Source: Vreelandella olivaria
Lineage (GTDB): Bacteria > Pseudomonadota > Gammaproteobacteria > Pseudomonadales > Halomonadaceae
Direction of reading: 5' to 3'
NCBI GenBank assembly: GCA_004295565.1
Contig: AP019416.1
Coordinates: 3,534,001 to 3,598,000, forward strand
Length of the DNA stretch: 64,000 bases
The position numbers and the translations under genes were made by a program. This document shows, piece by piece, positions 31,153 through 41,335 of this stretch; the stretch's first letter is position 1; each line of letters opens with the position of its first letter. Under the pieces are notes generated by a model that saw only the letters and a list, made by a program, of their open reading frames with translations, did no database searches and was not told where the DNA came from.

Positions 31153-31608
31153 ATGAGCACACTATCCACCTTGCTACCTAGCCAAGAAGAGTCGGCACTT
31201 GCCAAGTTCTCAAGCCGCGAATTAGCGGCCTATGTCGAAACGCGCGCGTCTACACAGCGAGTAGCTATTAGTGATAAAGATGGCAAATTGCACCGCGTAG
31301 AAGTGCCTGTGAGTGCCTTACGTCTGTTAGTCGATATATTGACCGAGTTGGGCGAAGGCAACATGGTTAAACTCATTCCCATCCATGCAGAGATGACGAC
31401 ACAAGAAGCCGCAGATGTACTCAACATGTCTCGCCCCACGCTTATCAAGTTACTGGACGACGGACTAATCCCTTATCACCGCGCGGGAAATCGGCGGAAA
31501 CTGAAATACACTGATGTAATGGCGTATAAAGAAGATGTCGACCAAAAACGCCTGCAAGCACTGGATGAACTGTCAGCCCTAGACCAATCATTAGGGCTGG
31601 GATACTGA
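31153..31608 (+). CDS. Excisionase-type HTH antitoxin
   Basis: 151 residues. The first half has an unusual beta-rich segment (RVAISDKDGKLHRVEVPVSA); the second is a MerR/excisionase-type helix-turn-helix (TTQEAADVLNMSRPTLIKLLDDG, then IPYHRAGNRRKLKYTDVMAY). GGAGAAG precedes the ATG. The stop codon TGA overlaps the toxin start as TGATG. The order and overlap mark it as the DNA-binding antitoxin of a PIN toxin. An 8-bp palindrome CTCTAGAG near 31124 is a possible operator. Confidence 0.8.
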   Translation: MSTLSTLLPSQEESALAKFSSRELAAYVETRASTQRVAISDKDGKLHRVEVPVSALRLLVDILTELGEGNMVKLIPIHAEMTTQEAADVLNMSRPTLIKLLDDGLIPYHRAGNRRKLKYTDVMAYKEDVDQKRLQALDELSALDQSLGLGY

Positions 31609-32180
31609 TGAGTTCGTACTATACGGTTGTGTACGATGCATGCGTACTCTATCAAGCACCACTTCGGAGCCTGCTGATTCATTTGGCAATGACCGACTTA
31701 TATCGTGCTCGTTGGTCGCCTCAAATACACGAAGAGTGGATGCGCAATCTACTGGCTCAACGCAGTGATCTAACGCGGGAGAAACTTGAACGCGTCCGCG
31801 ATTTGATGGACAAGCACACCCGGGACGCTGTCGTGACTGGTTTTGAATCTTTAATCGAAGGGTTAGCGCTTCCTGATGCCAATGATCGCCATGTGCTTGC
31901 ATGCGCTATTCACAGTGGCGCCGAGGCAATTATCACCTTTAACCTCAAAGATTTTCCTGACGAATCGCTTACAAAGTACGATATCAAAGCCATACACCCC
32001 GATGAGTTCATAGCCGATATGCTGGCTTTAAGCCCTGGGCATGTGATTCAAGCGGCACAACGGCATCGTGGAAGCCTGAAAAACCCTCCTTTCGATACAG
32101 ATGAATACCTTGGCTTACTTTTTAATCAACGACTACCCGAAACCGTTAATGCGTTAACGCGATTCCGCTTGCTGCTGTAA
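31608..32180 (+). CDS. PIN-domain toxin of the HTH-PIN pair
   Basis: PIN protein of 190 residues, longer than VapC. Active-site acidic residues are seen in VVYDACVLYQAPLR (Asp), EEWMRNLL (Glu), LPDANDRHVLACAI (Asp pair) and ITFNLKDFP (Asp). A C-terminal extension of about 60 residues (DEFIADMLALSPGHVIQAAQRH) is not found in VapC and may contact RNA or the antitoxin. Probably a ribonuclease toxin. Intact, and visibly less GC-rich than flanking genes, suggesting transfer. Confidence 0.8.
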   Translation: MSSYYTVVYDACVLYQAPLRSLLIHLAMTDLYRARWSPQIHEEWMRNLLAQRSDLTREKLERVRDLMDKHTRDAVVTGFESLIEGLALPDANDRHVLACAIHSGAEAIITFNLKDFPDESLTKYDIKAIHPDEFIADMLALSPGHVIQAAQRHRGSLKNPPFDTDEYLGLLFNQRLPETVNALTRFRLLL

Positions 32181-32245
32181 TGCATTCTTTCCAGTCTCGA
32201 GAAAATAAGGCAAAAAGCGGAACCCTAGCCGTGACAAAAATAGGC

Positions 32246-32957
32246 TATTCATCGTCAAGCAAAAGTGGCCGTGCTTGCTTCAACAGCAACTCAGGGCTCT
32301 CTTCCGTAGATAACCGAACTATTGCGCTTGCATCATACGCTCTGCCTCAGCTTCGCTGACCCCGAGCATGAGTAGAATCTGGCGCTGTGTGGCGATCAAT
32401 ACCTGCTTGCGCTCCGCCTCTCCCGGCAGGCTTTTGGCAATGGCGACGGCTCCTACCAGGGAGGCCAATATAACCCGGGATTTATCGGCAATCGCTTTGC
32501 GATCATTGGCAAAGGGAGTTGTTTCAGCTTACTCAGCGCTATCAGCCGGGTTTCAAGCATTTTTTTCATGCTCATATATGAGGCTTCAAACAACGTGCGG
32601 ATTTCTGCTTTTCACTGCCTATTTCGTTGAACAGTATCGCCTCGGGCCCTGGCTTGTGCTTAGCTTCCAGCTCCTGAAGATTACAGTAGTTAGCGACCAA
32701 TTCGGTTAGGTGCTGTAATGAAAGCGGCCCTTTACCAGCCTAGCCGCCCGGCTGTTATCAATGGTCAGGCGAACAGACTCATGGTAAAGCGCCTCTTTTG
32801 AAGCGAAATGGGCATAAAAGGCGCCGTGGGTCATCTTCGCTAGCTTCATGATCTGGCCAATCGATACCTTTTGAAACCCATTGCGACTAAATAGCTCCGT
32901 CGCCGACGCCAAAATGCGCTCTTTGGTTTTCGATTTATGGCTCTTGGGATAAGGCAT
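32246..32957 (-). CDS. TetR/AcrR-family regulator, frame broken several times
   Basis: The N-terminal HTH is clear (KERILASATELFSRNGFQKVSIGQIMKLAKMTHGAFYAHFASKEALYHE). The C-terminal ligand domain is recovered only by following four frame breaks, near 32732, 32605, 32515 and 32330. The segments are HLTELVANYCNLQELE, EIRTLFEASYMSMKKMLETR, SRVILASLVGAVAIAKSLPG, and a tail ending LLLDDE at 32246. If the last break is ignored the stop is at 32319. Divergent from the KAS II-like gene with a palindrome between them, so it probably represses that gene. The number of breaks is high even for this window. Confidence 0.7.
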
Positions 32958-33005
32958 AGCTACCTCGTCAGCTAAATATTATCTTGATCATATACTGCCC
33001 ATTGC

Positions 33006-33018
33006 TAGGGTGACCCTA
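33006..33018 (+). promoter_or_regulatory. Palindrome upstream of the KAS II-like gene
   Basis: Perfect 13-base palindrome TAGGGT-G-ACCCTA, 20 bp before the start codon and within the gap to the divergent tetR gene. A TGATCA-centred sequence near 32985 is a second candidate. Likely operator for the TetR protein, by position only. Confidence 0.45.
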
Positions 33019-33038
33019 TCAAACATTTAGGAGTCACT

Positions 33039-34307
33039 ATGCAATCACCTATTGTGATTACCGGTATGGGTATGGTCAGCCCGCTCGGCAACAGCGTCAA
33101 CAAAGTTGGCAGCGACTGGTTAACGGCCAGTCTGGCATCAGCACTATTGACCGCTTTGACACCAGCAATATCCCGATCAAAATTGCCGGGGTAGTGCCGA
33201 GCATTAACCAAGACCCCAGTGGCGGTCTTGATCTGGATGCGATAGCCGACCCCAAAGAGCAGCGCAAAATGGACTTGTTCAGTCTCTACGCTTTGGCGGC
33301 AGCCCATGAGGCACTGTCACAGGCCAACTGGTTCCCCGTTGAGCAGGCGCAAAAACGCCGAACGGCCACCATTATTGGCTCTGGCATTGGCGGTTTCCCG
33401 ACCATTACGCAAGCCCAAAAACACTTGCTGAGCGCGGCCATCGCAAACTCTCCCCCTTCACGGTGCCCGCCTTTCTAGCCAATCTGGCTGCTGGAAATCT
33501 CTCCATTCGCTATGGCTTTCAAGGCCCACTGGGTTGCCCGGTAACGGCTTGCGCAGCGGGTCTACAGGCTATTGGTGACGGCATGCGCATTATCCGCAAC
33601 GGAGAAGCCGATGTTGCCCTCGTCGGGGGCGCAGAGGCATGTATTGACCCTCTTTCCCTAGCCAGCTTCAATGCTTTAAAGGCAGTTTCCACAGAAGCAG
33701 ACGCCCCTGAACGTGCGTCCAGGCCCTTTGATAAAGCCCGTAACGGTTTTGTGATGGGCGAAGGCGCGGGCGTTATGGTGATCGAAACGCTTGAACATGC
33801 GGTCGCGCGGGGTGCAACGCCGCTAGCGGTGATCAGCGGCTACGGTACCAGCGCGGATGCCTACCACCTGACGGCAGGCCCAAAGATGGGGCTGGCGCCG
33901 CAGCAGCGATTCAAGCAGCGCTGGGTATGGCGAACCTTTCTACTGATGCTATTGATCATATCAATGCCCACGCCACCTCGACCCCCGTTGGCGACCGGGC
34001 TGAAATTGCTTCACTGCGTAATGTCTTCGGTGAGCGCCTGCCCGCCATCCCGATTTCGGCAACGAAAGCCGCCACAGGCCATCTACTAGGTGCAGCGGGA
34101 GGCATAGAGAGTATTTTTTCTGTCTTGGCCTGCAATACGCAGCAGCTTCCACCTACCATTAATCTTGAGCAGTGCGATGAGGATATGCAGGATTTAACCT
34201 TCGTCACAACGACCGGTCAGCAGCACTCCACCCAGCATGTTTTGTGCAATGGGTTCGGTTTTGGTGGCGTTAACGCGGCGCTTATCGTTAGCCGTATGGA
34301 GCGTTAA
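33039..34307 (+). CDS. Beta-ketoacyl-ACP synthase II-like condensing enzyme
   Basis: KAS I/II-type enzyme of about 424 residues that condenses malonyl-ACP with acyl-ACP. The complete catalytic triad is visible: Cys in CPVTACAAGLQA, His in INAHATSTPVGD and His in TKAATGHLLGAAGG; the GFGFGG loop is near the end. Three one-base losses break it, near 33108, 33438 and 33902. AGGAG precedes the ATG. It stands alone with a divergent TetR gene, away from any fab cluster and with no ACP beside it, so it is probably a second, conditionally used KAS rather than the housekeeping fabF. Confidence 0.85.
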
Positions 34308-34335
34308 AAACACAAGCCGATAAACCGTTCTACCA

Positions 34336-35220
34336 TCAATCTACCTTTCCGAGAAACGGCAGCGCTTCCTCAAGCAATAGTTCGGGGATCTCCTCGGCGA
34401 TATAGTGGCCGCAAGGGAGCGCTTTGCCCTCTACCGTGGTAGCGACCTTGCGCCATTCAGCCAGCGCATCAAAGCAGGCTTCAATGGCCCCATCGGCGCC
34501 CCACATCACTTTTAGCGGGCAGGTGAGTTTTACCCCCGCGTCGATATCCGCCTGATCATGTTCCAAATCAATCGTGGCGCTGGCGCGGTAGTCGCCGCAG
34601 ATACCGGTGGCCGTACCGGGAAGCGCAAGGCAGCGTTCATACTCCGCTAGCGCTTCCGGTGAGAAAGGCGCCATACCGGCACTGCGGGCGCCCATTACGC
34701 TTTTCAGGTATTGGGCCGGATCACTCTTGATTAGCATTTCCGGCAGTGGCTGGGGGCGAATCAGGAAGAACCAGTGCCAGTAACTGTGCGCAAAGGCCTC
34801 GGTAGTGCCGCGATACATGGCAAGCGTCGGGGCGATATCCAGAAGCACCATGCGCTCTACCCGTTCCGCGTGGTCAACCCCTAAACGGTGAGCGACCCGC
34901 GCGCCTCGGTCATGGGCCAGCACTTTGAAATGCTCAAAACCGAGCGCGCTCATTAGCTCAGCCATATCGGCCGCCATGGCGCGTTTGGAATAATTAAGGT
35001 GCTCGGGGTCGTCGTCGGGTTTACTGCTGTCGCCGTAGCCGCGCAGATCCGCGGCGATTACCGTGAAGTGCTGGGCAAGCGTTTCCGTGACTTTGTGCCA
35101 AATCACATGGGTCTGAGGGTGGCCGTGAAGCAACAGTAGCGCAGGGCCACTGCCGCCCTGTCGAAAAGCGATCTCAACGCCGTTAACCTGGCGTTTCGAT
35201 TTTTCAAACCCGTGAAACAT
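34336..35220 (-). CDS. dehH1: Haloacetate (fluoroacetate) dehalogenase-type hydrolase
   Basis: Alpha/beta hydrolase of 294 residues. Residues match the fluoroacetate dehalogenase active site: nucleophile Asp104 with Arg105 and Arg108 in HDRGARVAHR (carboxylate binding), His149-Trp150 in YWHWFF (halide pocket), and the base His272 in CGHYIAEE. Oxyanion region LLHGHPQTHVIW. Predicted to hydrolyse haloacetates to glycolate, possibly including fluoroacetate; the real substrate may be another small haloacid. Intact. Divergent from an XRE-type regulator 180 bp away. Confidence 0.85.
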   Translation of the reverse strand: MFHGFEKSKRQVNGVEIAFRQGGSGPALLLLHGHPQTHVIWHKVTETLAQHFTVIAADLRGYGDSSKPDDDPEHLNYSKRAMAADMAELMSALGFEHFKVLAHDRGARVAHRLGVDHAERVERMVLLDIAPTLAMYRGTTEAFAHSYWHWFFLIRPQPLPEMLIKSDPAQYLKSVMGARSAGMAPFSPEALAEYERCLALPGTATGICGDYRASATIDLEHDQADIDAGVKLTCPLKVMWGADGAIEACFDALAEWRKVATTVEGKALPCGHYIAEEIPELLLEEALPFLGKVD

Positions 35221-35399
35221 GGCGTACTCCTGGTTTGTTGCAGAAGCCTTTTGCTGTGCATATTAGTAATGTAGCTGACTATTATATAGCATAGCCTTCT
35301 AGGCTGGGGAGCCGCCACGGCAAGCGGGAAAGCGTTGCACTCTTTGGCGCAAGGCATCACATTAGGCAGCCACGACACTAAGAGAATTCGAGTCACCCC

Positions 35400-36202
35400 A
35401 TGCATGACGATTTCGTGGCCAACCTGCGCCTGCTCTGCAGTTACTATCCGTCCATTGCTGAAGTCTGTCGGCGCTTAACGATTAACCGTGCCCAGTTTAA
35501 CCGCTACCTGAGTGGGCGCTACCGTCCCAGCCACGCGGCACTACAGCGCATTTGCCACTTTTTCGGCGTTACCGTTGAGGATATTGCCCTCCCTCACCAC
35601 GATTTTCGTGCCCTGGTGCAAACGGGCCAGCTAAATAGAGAAGCCAACGCAGCAACTCTACCTTGGCCAAACGCACTGGTTCAGCGCGGCAGCGAAGGGA
35701 TGGAGCGCTATATAGGTCGCTACTTTGAGCTTTATCACTCGATGTCCCGACCAGGGCAGTTAATGCGTACCTTGGTTTGCCTGGAAGAGCGGGAAGGTGG
35801 CGTCGTTTATCAGCGCACCGAGCGGATGCAGACCGCCCCGGCGCCCGCCCGTGCCACAATCGCTATGTGGGCACCGCGGTTAAGCTTGCGGATCGGCTGT
35901 TTTTGGTCGACCACGAAACCCTTAATGGCCACGAAATCACCCAGACGATTCTGTTTCCGAGCTTTCAAAGCCAAGTGACGCGATTGACCGGCTTAAAAAT
36001 GGGCGTGGCGGATAACAGCGAGCGTATGCCCTGCTGTGTGCGGGTGGTGTATCAGCGCCTGGATGAACAGATCAGCCTGCGTGAAGCGCTGGCACAGTGC
36101 GGATTAATCGCTCTGGATGATCCTTCACTCGACGAAACCCTGATAGCCGCCACCCGTAACGACGTGGCCGATGGAGAGCATCACTTTCGCGCTCGTCACT
36201 AG
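35400..36202 (+). CDS. XRE-family transcriptional regulator
   Basis: About 268 residues. N-terminal lambda-repressor-type HTH (SIAEVCRRLTINRAQFNRYLSGRYRPSHAALQRIC), then a larger domain of unknown ligand (YIGRYFELYHSMSRPGQLMRTLV, later VKLADRLFLVDHETLNGHE). The frame breaks between 35828 and 35850. It is divergent from the dehalogenase gene and may control it; ligand unknown. Confidence 0.75.
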
Positions 36203-36227
36203 GTCATTGGTGATTAGTGGACTAGCG

Positions 36228-36816
36228 CTAAGAGGAAGGCACCAACACCTGCTGAAACAGAATTTTTCAAACTGCTCCATGGGCTCAACAGATTTCAACG
36301 TCTTGGCGCGCAGAATGGCACCTTCCCAGCCGGTAAGAATAAAGCTGGCGAGCGCTTCTGGCGCTGTATGGGGGCAATATCTCCCCGCGCCTGGGCATCT
36401 TGCAGGCAGCGCACGAAACGCTGCTCCCAGCGCTGAAATACTAGATTTAGCGCATCACGGAAGGTATCACTCTGACCCGAAAGTTCTTGGCCAAGGTTGC
36501 CGATCAGACAACCCGTCGCATGGTTGCACTCATGCATATGATCACGGCCTGCCGCGAAGTAGCGTTTTAGACGCTCAAGCGGCGGCGTGTCATTATCTTC
36601 TAGCAACGCCACCAACGTTTCATCATAGCTGGCGGCAAAACGCTCGATCACCGCCAGCCCGAAATCTTCTTTGCTGGAGAAGTAGTGATAGAAAGAGCCT
36701 TTAGGCACACCGCAGGTTTTTAAAACGGCATTAATGCCCGTTGCGTTGTAGCCTTGCTGACTAATCAGCTGAGCGCCGCTATCAATTAATTTGTCACGCG
36801 TTGCGGTATTTTTCAT
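36228..36816 (-). CDS. TetR/AcrR-family regulator next to RND genes
   Basis: About 196 residues. HTH segment DKLIDSGAQLISQQGYNATGINAVLKTCGVPKGSFYHYFSSKEDFG; the C-terminal domain matches the NemR/AcuR-like group (CNHATGCLIGNLGQELS). Two one-base losses, near 36370 and 36265; the frame then ends at 36228 after QQVLVPSS. A 16-bp operator-like palindrome lies 11 bp before the start. It is divergent from the RND operon and could control it, itself, or both. Confidence 0.8.
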
Positions 36817-36826
36817 ATGCTTAAAG

Positions 36827-36842
36827 TAGACCAGTCAGTCTA
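36827..36842. promoter_or_regulatory. NemR-like operator palindrome
   Basis: TAGACCAGTCAGTCTA has half-sites TAGAC and GTCTA, like known NemR-type TetR operators. It lies between the tetR gene and the RND operon, 11 bp upstream of the tetR start, where it would block that promoter. Confidence 0.65.
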
Positions 36843-37016
36843 TTACTTTCAAGTGAGAAAGCCAAGTGAATAAAAGCCAATTTGTAATAAAGCCTGGTGT
36901 GTGGCGGTTGCATGTTATTTGCACATTGCTTGACTAATGGCTGCTTAACAATGCGCGATGCTAGCATCATACGCTTATTTTTCTGGAATTTTCGCCCCAA
37001 TGGATGACGCGCGGTA

Positions 37017-38232
37017 ATGACTCTTTCTCGCTATTACGCTACGAATCAACAAGGCCGCATTCGCTTGGGTGCCGTAGTTGCTTTATTGGTTCTTATTGCC
37101 ACTTTGCCCCTTGCTTGGTGGATTATTACCCAACCGCCGCGTATAGAGCGTACCCCACCGCCAGCGCCTTTGCCTAGTATGGTAGACGTCGTCACGGTGA
37201 AAGCGAGTTCACAGGCACCGAGTCTGTACGCCTTTGGGCGCGTTGAAGCAGAGCAGGGGAAACAATGCTGGCCAGCCGTGTGGCGGGCCAGTTGGAGCGT
37301 TTTGCCGAGGGTATTGTCCCCGGTCAGGTAGTCGAGCAGCAAGCGCCGGTTGCCTATATTGACCAAGCTGACTTACAGCTAGCCCTTGAAGATGCCGAGG
37401 CGCAGCTCGCCAACGCCCAGGCCCAGCTCGCGCTAGAGCAGGCAGAGCAGCAGCGGGCGCGCAGCGAGTACGAATCCTTTGGCCGCCAGCTCTCGGCAGA
37501 GCGACAGGCGCTAGTGTTGAGAGAGCCCCAACTGCGTCAAGCCCAGGCCCAAGTCACCCAAGCACGCGTGGCCCGCGACCAAGCGGCGCTGAATGTTGAG
37601 CGCGCTACCCTCACCGCTCCCTGGCGGGCCATGGTGCAAGAACGCTTGGTCGGTGCCGGCAGTTTACTCAGCCAAGGTACCGAGGTGCTGCACTTGGTGG
37701 GCGTTGAGCAATTTTGGTGCGCGCCTCGCTCCCCGGCGAGTGGACAGAGTGGTTGGAAGCAGGCACCACCGTCACCTTAACCAGCCGCGGCTGGCCCGAA
37801 GGCGCCAAACGCGAAGGAACCCTGGTCTCAATGCTGCCTAGCCTGGAAGAGAATGGCCTGCAGGCTCAACTGTTGATCGCCGTTAACGACCCGCTCGCCC
37901 TAGAGACCGACGGCCCGGCCCTACGCCTGGGCGATGTCCTACGCGCCTCTTTTCAACCGGCTGTTCAGGAGCAGCTTATTTCACTACCTTCTGCGGCTCT
38001 GCGCCCAGGTGACGTAACGTGGCGGGTAGATGAAGAGAATCGCCTGCGCCGAACACCGGTTACCCTGGCTTATCGCGGCGAAGATGATGCCTTGATTCGT
38101 GACGGCTTGGAAACTGGCCAGCAGGTTGTTACTGCCGGTTTGGCCCAGCCAAGAGAGGGCCAATTAGTACGTATCCGCCGCCCCAACGACACCCCGGCTC
38201 AAGCAGGCAATGAACCGGGAGACGAATCATGA
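37017..38232 (+). CDS. RND efflux periplasmic adaptor (HlyD/MFP family)
   Basis: Membrane-fusion protein of about 405 residues: N-terminal anchor (VVALLVLIATLPLAWWII), lipoyl half-motifs, a long alpha-helical hairpin (DAEAQLANAQAQLALEQAEQQRA onward), then beta-barrel and membrane-proximal domains (LISLPSAALRPG). It links the inner-membrane pump to an outer-membrane channel; no channel gene follows. Lost G bases break it near 37258 and 37718. The stop overlaps the pump start by 4 bp. Confidence 0.85.
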
Positions 38233-41200
38233 AGGTGCCACGCGGCCCATTAGCTTGGATGGTGGATCACGGCGTAGCACCTAATTTACTGATGGTGCTG
38301 TTTATCGTCGGCGGCCTAATGGCGTCGCTGGCGATTAAAAAAGAGGTCTTCCCGAATTCGACATCGAAGTCGTGCAAGTCTCTATCAGCTATCCTGGTGC
38401 CACGCCGGAGGATGTGGAACAGAGCCTGCTGCTACCGGTGGAAGCCGCGATTGCTGATGTAGAAGGCATCGACGAGCTGACCGCCACGGCCAGTGAAGGC
38501 AGCGCCAGCGTCAACGCCACGCTGATTGATGGCGTGGATGTGATGCGCGCCTATCAGGATATTCAGCAAGCAGTGAACGCCATCACTACCCTGCCCAGCG
38601 CTGCCGACCCACCCCGCTTTACCCTGGCGGGGCGCTCCCGCAGCGTGTTGAGCCTGCAGGTCTACGGCCCAGTCGGCCTGGAGGCACTGCACAACGCGGC
38701 CGAGGATGTACGCGGTGAGCTACAAGCCACTCCCGGCATCTCCCGTGCGGAGCTATCCGGCAACCGCGAGAGGGAGATTCAAGTTCACTTGGACGAAGAG
38801 GCCATTGAGCGCTATGGCCTTGATCACCAGGAACTGGCCAGCCGCATTGCCGAAGAAGCCCTTGATCTCGCTAGTGGCCAGCTCACAACGGCAGAAGGCG
38901 AATGGCTGATCCGCTATCAGGGACGACGTAACAGCGCCGAGGCCTTTGCCGAGCTGCCGATTCTGACCAGCACTCAGGGGCGCCGATTACCCTGGGCGAG
39001 ATCGCCAGGGTCAGCGATGGCTTTGCCGAAACCGACCGCGAGGAGTTTTATAACGGCCAACCCGGCCTCTCCGTGGATGTTTACCAGATTGGTGATCAAA
39101 CCCCGACCAGTATTTCACAAGCGGTCAACGGTGAGCTTGAACGACTGCGTGCAGGTATGCCGGAAGGCGTTAGTCTGGACATTTCCCGCGACAGCTCAGA
39201 GGTTTACGAAGACCGCCTCAGCCTACTGTTAAAAAATGCCTGGATGGGCCTAGCGCTGGTGTTGGTACTTATGGCGCTGTTTCTAGAAGCACGGCTGGCG
39301 TTCTGGGTCACCCTGGGTATCCCCACGGCGTTTCTCGGCGCCATGCTGTTTCTGCCCTGGATCGGCGTCTCGCTCAATATGATGTCGATGTTCGCCTTTA
39401 TTATCGCCCTGGGGATCGTCGTCGATGACGCCATTATCGTCGGCGAGAATATCTACAGCTACCGGGAAGAGGGCTATTCACTGCGCGATGCGGCGGTGAA
39501 AGGTGCCAGCGAAATCGCTACCCCACTGACCTTTGCGATTCTCTCCAATATTGTCGCCTTCCTGCCGCTACTCTTTTACCCGGCTTTTGGGGCTGATTTT
39601 TGCCACCGTGCCGGTCGTGGTGGTGACGGTATTCTTGATCTCCTGGCTGGAAGCCCTAGTGATTCTGCCCGCCCACCTGGCGCATAGCCGCAAACCGCGC
39701 CAAACCCCAGCGTGGCAGCGCCCCCTTGAAGCATTGCGCCAACGCCTTCAGGCCGGTTTACACCATTTTACCTACCGCCAGTTTGAGCCGTTCTTACAGC
39801 GCGCCCTGAACCAACGCCTGCTGAGTATTTCACTGGGCATCGCCATTCTGCTCATCGCGCTCTCCTGGGCGATGAGCGGGCGGTTGGGTTTCTCGCTAAT
39901 GCCACGGGTCGAATCAGATCAGGTGCAGGCCACGGTCACCCTCCCCATTGGCAGTAATATCAGCATTAGCCGCGAGCTAAGCCAACAGCTGCTCGACGCC
40001 GCCGATGCCCTTAGCGCGCGCGAAGAGACCCTCAGTTTTAGCAGTTCACGCAGCCGCCTGGACGGCGAAAGCCTGGAAGTGCGGTTAGATATTGCCAGCG
40101 AAAGCCTGGAAGCGTGGCCACCCTCACGCATCGCCCGAGAGTGGCGCGAGCTTACCGGTGATTTGCTCGGCGCCCAGTCGGTGCGTTTTGAAGCCGATGT
40201 CGGCGGCCCCGGTAGTGGCGCGGCACTCAGCCTTCGCCTCTCCCACCCGGACACCCAGGTGCTTGAAGCCGCCGCCGAACGCTTAGCGGAAACGTTGGGC
40301 GGCTATGGCCTCACGGATATCGACAGCGGCCTGGGCGACGGCAAACCACAGTTAGAGATGCGCCTTTCTGCCGAAGGCCGCGCCCTGGGGCTTACGGGTA
40401 ATAACTTGGCCCAAGCCCTGCGCGGCCCCCTCCAGGGCGCCACGGCGCTTGAGCAGTACGTAGGGCGCAGTGAAATCAGCGTTGAGGTGCGTTTGCCCAA
40501 CGATAACCGCGACAGCTTGAACGAGCTCTACCGCATGCCGGTGCGCACGCCTGACGGGCTAAGTGTGCCGCTTTCCCGGGTGGCCGACATTACCATCAGC
40601 CAAGCCTCTAGCAGCCTTGAGCGCATTAACGGGCGGCGAATTATTACCGTCACCGCCGATTCCGAAAGCGATATGGCCATCAACCAAGTGCTCGCGACGC
40701 TCCAGGAAGAGGAGTTTCCCAATCTGGAAGCGACCTGGCCAGGGCTGGAAGTCAGCATGGGTGGTCGTCAGCAGGACACCGCCGACAACTTAGCCACGCT
40801 AAAAACTTCCATGTGGTTAATGATTGCCGCGCTCTATGCGCTGCTGGCTATTCCTTTTAGAAGCTACCTACAGCCACTGCTGGTGCTGGCGGCGATCCCC
40901 TTTGGCATTGTGGGTGCCGTCGCTGGGCATATGATCATGGGCTTTGGGCTATCCATCATTAGCCTGCTGGGGATGCTGGCACTTTCAGGCGTGGTAATTA
41001 ACGACGCCCTGGTGCTGATCGACTACGCCAACCGCAAACGCCGTGAAGGCATGGGTGCCCGGGGAAGCCATTGTGGCAGCAGCCACCCGCCGCCTGCGGC
41101 CAATAATGATGACCACGCTGACGACCTTTCTAGGCCTGGCGCCGATGATTTTGGAAACCTCGCGGCAGGCGCGCTTTATGATCCCCATGGCGATCTCGCT

Positions 41201-41335
41201 CGGCTTCGGTATGCTGTTCGCCACCGTGATACTGCTGATCCTGGTACCCTGCCTCTACCTGGGCATGGAGAACATCCGCGAACGACTTAACGCACCGCGC
41301 CAGCCCGTACTGGACAAAAGGAGGGAGCCCACTGA
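38229..41335 (+). CDS. RND-family efflux permease
   Basis: Inner-membrane resistance-nodulation-division pump of about 1035 residues, proton driven. Segments seen: [20 protein letters not shown] at the start of the first periplasmic domain, [18 protein letters not shown] of helices 4-5, and [19 protein letters not shown] in the second half. The sequence is closer to MdtBC/other HAE-type pumps of unknown cargo than to AcrB. Five frame breaks, near 38352, 38986, 39590, 41058 and 41318. Repairing the last puts the stop at 41333-41335, overlapping the kinase start (TGATG), a good sign that the correction is right. Confidence 0.88.
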
